Shown here piece by piece: positions 29,101 through 36,241 of a stretch of 64,000 bases of DNA. The notes under the pieces are model-generated. The model was given only the letters and a program-made list of their open reading frames with translations, was not told the DNA's origin and made no database searches. Position numbers and translations under genes: made by a program. The stretch is from Phosphitispora fastidiosa. Its GTDB lineage: Bacteria > Bacillota > Thermincolia > Thermincolales > UBA2595. The DNA lies in assembly GCF_019008365.1 (NCBI RefSeq), contig NZ_JAHHUL010000006.1, positions 109,622 to 173,621 on the forward strand. The letters are read 5' to 3'. Within the stretch, counting starts at the first letter, position 1. Every line of letters begins with the position of its first letter.

Positions 29101-31559
29101 AGCTCATTTACCTTACTTTCAGTGAGCCTGTCAGTTTTGACCCTGACCCGCCGGTTAACTGGGCTATTTATAAATATGTTTCCGATGAAGAATTCACCGT
29201 AGCTTACCAAGCGCCTGAGCTTATTGATGCCGACCGCAGGATAGCCAGGGTCGCTCTGGCTGAAGGGGTGGACCAGGACCCGGGCAACCAATACCCCAAT
29301 CCGGAGCGCTACAAGGTTATGGTCAACGGGGTCTATGACCTCAGGGGGAATGTTATCGATACAGTATATAATTATGCTTATTGGGATAGCTATAGTCCTC
29401 ATGGCAAGTATTCCAAAGTCAATGCTACCGACCTGAATAATACCATGCTGTGCGGCCAGTGCCACAGCGCCCACAGCGCTGTCGGGGAAAGGCTGGTCAA
29501 CAGGGCAACTATCCAGCAGGTTTGTTTCATCTGCCATGGGACAGGAGGTATCAGTGTTTACAAGGTCCAGGATGAATTTACCGACCGCACGGCAGATGGT
29601 TCCACAATGTCATATACCCTGCACAGGTCACTGGATGATGCCGGGTACAATTTCCTTTACTGTACTGACTGCCATAACCCACATGGGGATAAACGCCCCG
29701 GGACAAACAATATCTACCCCAAACTGCTCCGGGTTGCCGATGTTGCCGGGACGGTGTATACACAGGGTAATGGGTTCTGCCTGGGATGCCACGGCGACGG
29801 CGCCGAGGGCAAGGCGCTGGGGACTTCAGTTAGTATGGCGGTTTACTGGGATGAGATCGGAGGGAGCCATGCCTGGGGTATGGGTGTTGACGGCAGCCCC
29901 CTGCCGGGCTTCCAGCCAATCCCGCACTATTCCGAGGCTTATACGGACATGAGCCCTGATTCCCGGTCAGATGTAACCTGTGTCCGCTGCCACGAGCGGC
30001 ATGGTTCCCAGTACCGCAGCCTGATTGATAATTCCCTGGCGGGTAATGACAGGGAGGATCTGTGTTTCAAATGCCATAACAATTTCACCCCAAACACCAT
30101 GAGTGGTGAGGATATCCAGGCAAAGTTCGGCCTGGCCAGTACTCATGAAATAAATGATCCCCTGAATACAGGTCTGACCTGCAGCAGCTGCCACGGGCCC
30201 CATAGTATCGCTGGGAGGCCGTTTGCAGAGTCAGGGAGTGCAGCGCCTGCGGCAATTTCAGACCCGGAAAACACCAAACAGAACTGGTACAGGTCAGATA
30301 CTCAGGACATGGCCGGCTACTGCAACAAGTGCCATAATGTTCCTGATTCTGGGGGGATTCCGCTGTATAGTGAGCCGTTGACGGCAGTGACCTCAGCTGA
30401 CAAGATAAGGCCGTTTACCATAAATTACGGTTCCCTGAGTATAAGCAACTTTGGTTATAGCTGGAACAAAAAAGAATACTTTGACATTACCAGCAGCACC
30501 AAGGCCGGGCATTACAACCCGACCAGGAGTTCTGCTCTGGACCCGGTAATGTGTGATAACTGTCATGACCCTCATGGGTCGGAATATGTCAGATTGTCCA
30601 AATATGATGAGGATACTTCCGGAGGACCGTCATCTGACGGGATGTGCTTACGCTGTCATGGCGATATAGCCGGCAGCCCGGGAGATGATGTCAGCAGGCT
30701 TGATGTGTGGTCCAATGGGTTTGAGCAACCCAGTAAGCACCCTATCTTTTCAAGTACCGGGGTCCACGTTGACACAGAAAACCTCGGCACTGCAGCGCGC
30801 CATGTTGAGTGTGTGGACTGCCATGACCCTCATGCTGCCAGGGAGGATTCTACAGATAACCTGTCAGGACCCCTATTGAACGTTTCCGGTGTTACCCGTT
30901 CGGGCAGCAGCTTAACAGAAGTAAACCCGGCGGCCGAGGACTGGGAGGTATGCTACAAGTGCCATTCTGACTACTGGGGCAATCTTGATGGGAGCAGGGA
31001 CATTGCTGCAGAATTTTACCGGACGGCAACTATCGGGAGCACCAGCGGCGTATATTCATTCCACTTTGTGGAATTAACCTCAAACCCCAATGCCAGCGCC
31101 AATGTTACCCTGCACCTGGCCGCGGGCGCTGTTGACCATGAAGGTAATCCATGGACAAATACCAGCAAAATGTACTGTACCGACTGCCACGGCACACCTT
31201 CAGGGGCCAGGGGGCCCCACGGTTCACCGAACCCCGGGCTCCTTAAGGGGAGCTATGATACTACCATTGAAACCAGGGCGGACCTGCCATCTGACTTCAT
31301 CTGTTTCCAGTGTCATGATGAGACATGGTACAAGACGGGACATGTGAACCGCAACCCGGCCCATATAGTCGCCTCCTGTAAGAAGTGCCATGGAATTAAG
31401 GTCCATGGGGCTAACAGGGCACATATCATCAGGACCAATAACCCTGCTGACGAAAGTTATGACCCCGAGTCAGTGATTGACAGCGCAGTTCCACACCCTG
31501 ATGAGCTGATTTGGCAGAATTGTACATCTTCAGACCCGGCCTGTACCAGCAAGCATTAA
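26103..31559 (+). CDS. Giant cytochrome: Ig-like stalk plus 15-heme domain
   Basis: The 1818-residue product starts at the ATG at 26103 behind GGGGGGAGA. It has a signal peptide or anchor (residues 1-34), a beta-sandwich-like domain to ~225, two Ig-like domains (~230-440), two near-duplicate domains beginning LNLEYYSD and LGLEYYSD (~447 and ~565), three invasin-like Big domains (~682, 784, 886), an SbsA-like Ig domain (~986-1095), and fifteen CXXCH motifs from residue 1117 to ~1763. The C-terminus ends in CX6C then His (CTSSDPAC, TSKH), like the 9670 product. The stalk would lift the heme part through the wall; this is inference. It probably shares an operon with the ccsB-lipoprotein-ccsA genes that follow. 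Confidence 0.92.
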   Translation: MRKKIMRKKMMLAIGLILVIAAVAGYQVMGAGAAQVTIDILNGEGDFEDLNPPNHYNSWLHDFDSGDTVWSYAQDSSTFKSGTYSAGQSSSITSGYGVTARTLNGGYRYSFTTPDVADFTATLSLYYNKLISIIPGSSGTTNVSKCDLKWQVMNAAGTTVINYGAVIDSATVSVLWGGTPYSANVTGLEPNTTYQLRLIVDAQHQAQRYGTSSIAVNWDDVVLNAVYTDNAPTVSMSSPADLSSQKGTITLLASCSDDFGVTQVDFEYADNTAFTGATTLSGATLASGTVKNGVWGINWDTTGLNGTYYVRAKADDGVNPAVTSGSYFTYYIDNTTPDTATVILPADAARVRGVIDLAATAKDNMKVSSVAFEWADNTVFSGAQTVSGAELTGGTITDGTWTAASFDTSTMGDGTRYIRAVVTDAAGNSLTSSYITVIVDNTAPTLNLEYYSDSALTEPLPVSGGIPAAKAGTVYVRLSADESLSSAGGDNQISIDAIGINNDISNANFIWDGITGTWVYPWTVSAGSDGNTIAITVKGTDLAGNETTGAPESGDVVRIDTTEPVLGLEYYSDAGLTTPLPVSGGKPVVKAGTTYIKLVTNESLSSAPGVNTVSLDAPGTVNDITGAAFTWDAATEAWKYDWEVSIADDGDSLAASVTGEDVAGNTYSGVPSPGAAVTLRTVPAPENVEISAVPTSVPYDNVSTAAITALLTDQYGNLMAGKTVDFSTDLGTFAGGTSAAAAVTDAAGIAAVDLKSGTSGIATVTGTVNGTTVTGSVQLTFYPPAQTIAMAFLPDNIPANNTTNSTVTAEVNDAGGIPLPDGTLITFEITAGTGTFSDGTVSTQAPITGGLGRASVQVKSGTVGTVTVRASLDGSNNTADIHFVAQEVSSAEVSPAPDIIDADGADAAAITAVLFDQYGVPMQSPLSVTFTTTLGDLSSSTAVTDSSGEAVVSLTSVSAGEAKVKVTYSPNGVSAFVEVTLRVPDNIPPALIKAEATSKQLIYLTFSEPVSFDPDPPVNWAIYKYVSDEEFTVAYQAPELIDADRRIARVALAEGVDQDPGNQYPNPERYKVMVNGVYDLRGNVIDTVYNYAYWDSYSPHGKYSKVNATDLNNTMLCGQCHSAHSAVGERLVNRATIQQVCFICHGTGGISVYKVQDEFTDRTADGSTMSYTLHRSLDDAGYNFLYCTDCHNPHGDKRPGTNNIYPKLLRVADVAGTVYTQGNGFCLGCHGDGAEGKALGTSVSMAVYWDEIGGSHAWGMGVDGSPLPGFQPIPHYSEAYTDMSPDSRSDVTCVRCHERHGSQYRSLIDNSLAGNDREDLCFKCHNNFTPNTMSGEDIQAKFGLASTHEINDPLNTGLTCSSCHGPHSIAGRPFAESGSAAPAAISDPENTKQNWYRSDTQDMAGYCNKCHNVPDSGGIPLYSEPLTAVTSADKIRPFTINYGSLSISNFGYSWNKKEYFDITSSTKAGHYNPTRSSALDPVMCDNCHDPHGSEYVRLSKYDEDTSGGPSSDGMCLRCHGDIAGSPGDDVSRLDVWSNGFEQPSKHPIFSSTGVHVDTENLGTAARHVECVDCHDPHAAREDSTDNLSGPLLNVSGVTRSGSSLTEVNPAAEDWEVCYKCHSDYWGNLDGSRDIAAEFYRTATIGSTSGVYSFHFVELTSNPNASANVTLHLAAGAVDHEGNPWTNTSKMYCTDCHGTPSGARGPHGSPNPGLLKGSYDTTIETRADLPSDFICFQCHDETWYKTGHVNRNPAHIVASCKKCHGIKVHGANRAHIIRTNNPADESYDPESVIDSAVPHPDELIWQNCTSSDPACTSKH

Positions 31560-31584
31560 AGATTAGCAGCGGAGGGCGGCAGAC

Positions 31585-32598
31585 ATGACAAAACCGGCAG
31601 ATAGCAGTAACCAGGAGTTTATCAGGAAACTGGCAGGATTACCGGCAAGCCCTGTACTGACCCTTGTGCTTCTGGCGGTTCTGCTTGTCTTCCTGTATTT
31701 GGGGACGACCGGTATGTTTAAGAGCGCATCAGGAACCGACAGCCTTAGTTCCGAGATATTTTTTTCTCCCCTGTTCCTGGCAGTGGTTCTCATGTTTGAG
31801 ATTAACCTTATCAGTTGTACCGTCAGGCAGTTGAAAAAGGCGGTTACCCGCCACATGAAGGCCTCGGTTTTGTTCCACACAGGTTTGATTATTATAGTTT
31901 TTGGGGCCCTGATTCAACTTGCCTTTGGCTTTACCGGATATGTCCGTATCACTGAAGGAGCTGTCATTGAGAATAGCCCGAACCAGTACTATATTGCCAG
32001 AGAGGGAATTTTTCACCTGCAGGAACCAGGAAAATCAGAACTGTTCCTGCAAAAGACAGATATCCCGCCTGGTAATGCCCCTGAAGAGGCCAAGGGTCTG
32101 CTTGCTCTGGTCAGGGACGGGGAGGTTGTTGCCAAAGACTGGGTTGGTAAGGGGGGGGGCCTGTCCTATAAACGGATGGATATTGCCTTTAACCGGATGG
32201 GTTATTATCTTATGCTTGATTTTTCCGACACCCTGGGTAAAACGTCTGTTTATCCCCTGCTTCTGCAGAGTATGGAGACACCCGGCGGCAGCGCATACAG
32301 CGGCAGCAGGACAATTTTCGGAACAGATTACGTGATTTCGGTTAGGTCCCGGGATATTCCGGAATTTGATATCACAGTTGACAAAAACGGCACCGGCAGG
32401 CAGGCGGAAACTGTCTATCAGGGCACGGCTGCAGTTGGGGACACAGTATCACTGGAGCGGCACAACATCACCCTGAGTCACCTTACTCCCTGGATGATAT
32501 TCCGCACCAGGTACGAATATGGTTTTTATATCATCTATGCCGGTATGATTATTGCTGCAGCCGGGATGTTGATCCTCTATGGGAGGCGGGACCTGTGA
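31585..32598 (+). CDS. CcsB/ResB-type cytochrome c biogenesis protein (pair 2)
   Basis: The 337-residue protein begins at an ATG about nine bases after GGAGG. Hydrophobic segments lie near residues 19-42, 57-72 and 92-113, a soluble domain follows, and a last segment sits near 310-332. The third segment holds the candidate heme-ligand histidine in FHTGLIII. It is short for ResB, like pair 1. It follows the 15-heme gene by 25 bases and overlaps the lipoprotein gene by four bases. It is expected to work with the CcsA at 33085. Confidence 0.85.
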   Translation: MTKPADSSNQEFIRKLAGLPASPVLTLVLLAVLLVFLYLGTTGMFKSASGTDSLSSEIFFSPLFLAVVLMFEINLISCTVRQLKKAVTRHMKASVLFHTGLIIIVFGALIQLAFGFTGYVRITEGAVIENSPNQYYIAREGIFHLQEPGKSELFLQKTDIPPGNAPEEAKGLLALVRDGEVVAKDWVGKGGGLSYKRMDIAFNRMGYYLMLDFSDTLGKTSVYPLLLQSMETPGGSAYSGSRTIFGTDYVISVRSRDIPEFDITVDKNGTGRQAETVYQGTAAVGDTVSLERHNITLSHLTPWMIFRTRYEYGFYIIYAGMIIAAAGMLILYGRRDL

Positions 32599-33083
32599 GA
32601 AAAGTTAAATTCTTAACTGTATGGGCGAAGGCGCTCTTGATTCTGGCGGCGCTCACCTTCAGTATGGTGAGTGGGTGCAGCCGGCTGGAGGGTAAGGATG
32701 ACGGCCAGATCAGAAATACTGTTATCAAATATAATGAAACCCTGCCCCTGGCTTATGCAGGGGAGACGGCGATATTGAAAAGTGTGGCTACTGAGCGGGA
32801 GATGCAAAGAGTGGAGCTGTTTAAGGTTCAGTTGGCTGAAGAGAATAAGGTAATCAGAGTAAATCCGGTCTCCCTGGAGGTTAATGAAATCGAACGGGAT
32901 TCCTCAGGGGAGGTATCTGTACAAGCTCTTGAAATATGGGAGTACCGCCATCTGGACAGCGCTACACTTAAACCGCTGGGCCAATGGAGCAAAATCAGAT
33001 ATAAGGCCGTTTACCTTCTTGTAAGCAGTGACAAAGGCTGGCTGGTTGACAATATTGATTTTGAGGAAGAACTGGTGAATTGA
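32595..33083 (+). CDS. Small lipoprotein encoded between ccsB and ccsA
   Basis: A GTG start lies inside the ccsB stop (GTGA). The 162-residue product has a hydrophobic N-terminus ending in the lipobox-like SMVSGC, so it should be lipid-anchored on the outer face of the membrane. The mature part has alternating beta-like stretches (VQALEIWEYRHLDS, YKAVYLLVSSDKGWLVDNID) in the style of a small alpha/beta scaffold, but I do not recognise the family. Its place between the two heme lyase genes suggests a part in heme or apocytochrome handling. The other two ccsBA pairs lack it. Confidence 0.75.
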   Translation: MRKVKFLTVWAKALLILAALTFSMVSGCSRLEGKDDGQIRNTVIKYNETLPLAYAGETAILKSVATEREMQRVELFKVQLAEENKVIRVNPVSLEVNEIERDSSGEVSVQALEIWEYRHLDSATLKPLGQWSKIRYKAVYLLVSSDKGWLVDNIDFEEELVN

Positions 33084-33084
33084 A

Positions 33085-33939
33085 ATGAATAATGGGGCTG
33101 ACATTTTACTCCTGACAGCAGCAGGGTTTCACTGGGCGGCAGTAGTGTTTTATGCTGCCGCCACAGTATTGTTCTTCCTGGGGTTTGCCTTTAAAAAAGA
33201 TGGATGGTCAAAAACGGGGGTAATCCTGATAATTTGCGGCGCTGTTGTCCATACAGCCGCCTTGGGTGTCAGGTGGGCGGCTGCCGGGCATGGGCCGTTT
33301 ATGAAAAAATATGAGATCCTGTCATCATATGTTTTGATAGCCATGTACATGTACCTGGGAGTCCTGAAAAAGCGTCCCGGCTTAAGGTCAGCGGGGATTT
33401 TTGTGATGCCTGTGTCCCTGATAATTATGGGCCTGGCTCTGACTTCATCATCAGCGGTTGTGGAGATGCCGGCCAGCTTTAATTATGTCTGGATTGTGCT
33501 TCATGTCCTGTTTGCCCAGGCCTCTTACGGTTCCGGTCTGATTGGGGCAGGGCTGGCGCTGCTGTACCTGTTGAAAGAAAAGGCCCAGAACAGAGGGGCC
33601 GTGACAGGAGTGTACCGGAACATGCCTACACTGGAAAACATGGACAGGCTGAGCTACAGGTTTCATGGGTTTGCCTTCCTGGCTGTCGGTGTCATGACTG
33701 CCTCCGGAGCCGTTTGGGCCAACTATGCTTGGGGCAGGTACTGGGGCTGGGACCCGGTGGAAAACTGGTCACTTATCTCATGGCTCCTGTACGGGATATA
33801 CCTGCATTTAAGAAGAATCCATGGGTGGGCCGGAAAAAGGGCGGCCTGGTTTTCCTTTGCCGCTTTTCTGGTGCTGGTTTTCATCCTGGCCGGAATAGGC
33901 TGGGTGTATCAGTCTGTTCATGCGCCGTATTTTATATAA
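33085..33939 (+). CDS. CcsA/ResC-type cytochrome c heme lyase subunit (pair 2)
   Basis: The 284-residue membrane protein carries WGRYWGWDPVENW, the tryptophan-rich heme motif of CcsA/CcmC. Candidate ligand histidines are in IVLHVLFAQASYG and GIYLHLRR. It starts one base after the lipoprotein stop codon with no strong ribosome site of its own, so translation is probably coupled. It completes the second System II cytochrome c synthetase. Two further CcsA genes in the window have closely similar motifs. Confidence 0.92.
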   Translation: MNNGADILLLTAAGFHWAAVVFYAAATVLFFLGFAFKKDGWSKTGVILIICGAVVHTAALGVRWAAAGHGPFMKKYEILSSYVLIAMYMYLGVLKKRPGLRSAGIFVMPVSLIIMGLALTSSSAVVEMPASFNYVWIVLHVLFAQASYGSGLIGAGLALLYLLKEKAQNRGAVTGVYRNMPTLENMDRLSYRFHGFAFLAVGVMTASGAVWANYAWGRYWGWDPVENWSLISWLLYGIYLHLRRIHGWAGKRAAWFSFAAFLVLVFILAGIGWVYQSVHAPYFI

Positions 33940-33972
33940 GCAGGCGCAGGTGGTTTTCGACAGCATTTCCTT

Positions 33973-34001
33973 TTGCCAGCAGGGCTAATCACTGGTATAA
34001 T
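33973..34001 (+). promoter_or_regulatory. Sigma-A promoter for the HEPN/MNT pair
   Basis: TTGCCA (5 of 6) and TATAAT (6 of 6) are separated by 17 bases and lie 65 bases before the MNT gene start. Confidence 0.65.
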
Positions 34002-34065
34002 TAAGTTGATTAAAAACTGTCTCAAGCGGATGTTATGATCTATTTTCTCCTGAGGAGATGTTACT

Positions 34066-34431
34066 ATGTTATTGACACCGGAGAAGAAAAGAAAATATTC
34101 CCTTGGTTGGCGTAAGAGAGAAGATGCCAGAAAACAGCTGCTGGGAAAGCGAAAAACAGAAGCTTTTAAAAAAGCCCGGGCTGCTGCAAAATTTCTCAAA
34201 GAGAAATATGGAGTAGAGGTATATCTTTTTGGTTCTCTTGCCTGGGGTGGGTTTTGGGAGAAGTCGGATATTGACCTGGCATTGGAAGGGCTGGATGATC
34301 CCAAACAATATTTGAAGGTCTTTGGTGAAGCCTGGGAAGTGGTATCACCTTTTGAACTTGACCTGGTGATGTTTCAGGATATTGATGATGATTTTCGTAA
34401 TGAGATCAGGAGCAGGGGAGTGGCCTTATGA
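34066..34431 (+). CDS. MNT-type nucleotidyltransferase (antitoxin-like)
   Basis: The 121-residue protein has the minimal nucleotidyltransferase signature LFGSLAWGGFWEKSDIDLAL, with GS and two acidic residues for metal binding and a third acidic residue in FELDLVMF. In HEPN/MNT pairs such proteins neutralise the HEPN RNase, in studied cases by adding AMP to it. GAGGAG lies nine bases before the ATG. The stop codon overlaps the start of the next gene by four bases, the usual layout for these pairs. It is a probable defence or stability module inserted among the cytochrome genes. Confidence 0.87.
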   Translation: MLLTPEKKRKYSLGWRKREDARKQLLGKRKTEAFKKARAAAKFLKEKYGVEVYLFGSLAWGGFWEKSDIDLALEGLDDPKQYLKVFGEAWEVVSPFELDLVMFQDIDDDFRNEIRSRGVAL

Positions 34432-34916
34432 CAGGGACTGTATTGGTTGTTACGGCACGGATAAGAAAAGAATTAAAAAATCTTGACATGCTCAGGAAAG
34501 AGATTGTCGAAATGTTGGAACGGGGTGGTGCAGAGAATGATTCGGAAAGGAAGAGGGCTTTTTCATCACTGCTGCATGATTTTTATACCTGTGTGGAAAG
34601 AATGTTTCAGACTGTAGCTAAAGGTCTAGATGAATATGTGCCGGATGGGGATAACTGGCATAAATTATTACTTGAACAAATGACATTATCGCTTGAAGAG
34701 AGAAGACCTGCTGTTATTAGTGAAAAGTTAGGCGCCAAATTGATGGAATACCTTGCATTTAGGCATCTGGTCCGCAATATTTACGGTTTCCAACTGGAAT
34801 GGGCAAAGATGGACTATCTGGCTAAAGACTTGCCGGAAGTAGTTGATTGGATAAGAGACGAGGCAGATAGTTTTGTAAAAATCATTGAAGATATAACCAA
34901 AGGTCAAATTAATTAG
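34428..34916 (+). CDS. HEPN-domain protein (HepT-like, toxin candidate)
   Basis: The 162-residue, largely helical protein lies directly behind the MNT gene. A family-like core is near residues 108-125 (AFRHLVRNIYGFQLEW). HEPN RNases use R-X4-6-H; here Arg-His-Leu-Val-Arg is followed by Asn, so the expected second histidine appears to be replaced, which may mean a changed or lost nuclease activity. The fold assignment rests on this motif, size and gene context. It could act as the toxin of a pair with the 34066 product. Confidence 0.72.
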   Translation: MTGTVLVVTARIRKELKNLDMLRKEIVEMLERGGAENDSERKRAFSSLLHDFYTCVERMFQTVAKGLDEYVPDGDNWHKLLLEQMTLSLEERRPAVISEKLGAKLMEYLAFRHLVRNIYGFQLEWAKMDYLAKDLPEVVDWIRDEADSFVKIIEDITKGQIN

Positions 34917-34923
34917 AAACAAT

Positions 34924-34963
34924 CCTAAAGATAAAAAACCAACCCTAAAGATAAAAAACCAAA
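34924..34963 (+). repeat. Two 20-bp direct repeats
   Basis: CCTAAAGATAAAAAACCAAC and its near copy lie end to end right after the HEPN stop codon, with a third partial copy (TTAAAG). No function is evident. The rest of 34917-35246 holds a terminator and a weak promoter-like site. Confidence 0.8.
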
Positions 34964-34977
34964 CTTAAAGTTGACAA

Positions 34978-35010
34978 GCACCCTCAGGTAGTGAAAGAGG
35001 GTGTTTTTTT
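34978..35010 (+). terminator. Intrinsic terminator of the HEPN/MNT operon
   Basis: CACCCTC pairs with GAGGGTG around an 11-base loop and is followed by seven T. Confidence 0.85.
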
Positions 35011-35115
35011 GTAGACTTTCTCTGGATAAATTAGGCCTACAGACACTTTACTGGCAGCTTAGGCAGAGTTTAACTCAAGTTCCCGAAATTTTCAGACAAA
35101 TTCTCAGGGGAATCG

Positions 35116-35144
35116 GCAGGAATCGCGTATAGATTCTAGAAAAT
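35116..35144 (+). promoter_or_regulatory. Weak sigma-H-like site before the third NHL gene
   Basis: GCAGGAATC has one mismatch to the -35 pattern. After 11 bases, CTAGAAAAT has two mismatches to the -10 pattern. It lies 102 bases before the NHL start. It is listed because of its fixed spacing and the better copies elsewhere. Confidence 0.3.
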
Positions 35145-35246
35145 AGAGCACAGACAAGTAATAGGTTTTTCTATTATTAAATTTAAGAAAAATTTCTCAA
35201 ATTAAAGATCTCAGCCTCCAATATTACCTCGGGAGATGATGCAGAA

Positions 35247-36218
35247 ATGCGGGCAGCAAGAGTGGCGGCATCTATTGCGTCCTTGTGCCTGGTGACCGGG
35301 TTAATTGTTTATGGCGGAGTTTTTTTATGGCCCGGCCTGGCCGGTTCCAATCCGCTTTTAACTGAACTGGGGATTACCGGGGACGAGGACAAACAGACGC
35401 CTGAATACCTTTATTCCATCGGCAGCGAAGAAGACGGTCCGGTGAGGCCAAATGCAGTTGCTGTTGACCGTAAGCATCGGGTGTATATAACTGATGCCGG
35501 AACAGCCAAGGTTTTTGTTTATTCGGCCAAGGGCAGGAAGATATCCGAGTTTGGGGGGCCGGGAAACGGTGAGGCTGATTTCAGTTTTCCCAATGGCCTT
35601 GTTGTTGCCGGTGACGGAAACCTTATAATTGCCGATTCAGTGCAGAAAAACATCCGGGTTTTCAGTCCGGAAGGCCGGTATCTCAGAACAATAATGGAAA
35701 ACACCGCAGGTGTTAAGCCGGGTTCCCTTACCAGGGGCAGCGACGGGGTTATTTATGTCTCCGACCTGATGAACAACCGGGTGCTGGCTGTTGATGAAAA
35801 TGGCCGGAATCTTAAGGAAGTTTCCGATACCCAGGAGCCATTAAGTTATCCCCAGGGTACGGCAGTTGACAAAGAAGGCAGGATTTGGGTTGCAGACAGT
35901 GGTAATTTCTCGGTCGGTATTTTTGACCATCAGGGTACTTTCATCAAAAAAATAACCGGAGGCGGGGAACCGGAAACCCCTTTTTCGATGGTTCGCGGCA
36001 TCGCTGTGGATAAAGTGGGGAGGGTTTACATTTCTGACACCATCTCTCACCATATCAGGATATTTGATTCCACAGGAAGGCAAATTTCCGTATTTCCCGG
36101 CACAGAAGAAGGTGAAGGGACTCTGGTTTTCCCTACCGGGATTTTTATCCACGATGATGGCAGTCTGTATGTTGTCGACCGCGGCACCGGTGATATCAAG
36201 GTCTTTTCACCAAATTAA
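35247..36218 (+). CDS. Membrane-anchored NHL-repeat protein, third copy
   Basis: The 323-residue product starts at an ATG behind CGGGAG and has a hydrophobic anchor at about residues 8-29. NHL-type blades follow: VRPNAVAVDRKHRVYITDAG, FPNGLVVAGDGNLIIADS, YPQGTAVDKEGRIWVADSG and MVRGIAVDKVGRVYISDT. It is 23 bases before the Ig-stalk cytochrome at 36242, so the pair forms a shorter version of the TPR-NHL-cytochrome module; no TPR gene is present here. It is expected to sit on the outer face of the membrane. Confidence 0.87.
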   Translation: MRAARVAASIASLCLVTGLIVYGGVFLWPGLAGSNPLLTELGITGDEDKQTPEYLYSIGSEEDGPVRPNAVAVDRKHRVYITDAGTAKVFVYSAKGRKISEFGGPGNGEADFSFPNGLVVAGDGNLIIADSVQKNIRVFSPEGRYLRTIMENTAGVKPGSLTRGSDGVIYVSDLMNNRVLAVDENGRNLKEVSDTQEPLSYPQGTAVDKEGRIWVADSGNFSVGIFDHQGTFIKKITGGGEPETPFSMVRGIAVDKVGRVYISDTISHHIRIFDSTGRQISVFPGTEEGEGTLVFPTGIFIHDDGSLYVVDRGTGDIKVFSPN

Positions 36219-36241
36219 ATCGGTTCAGGAGTTGATGATAT

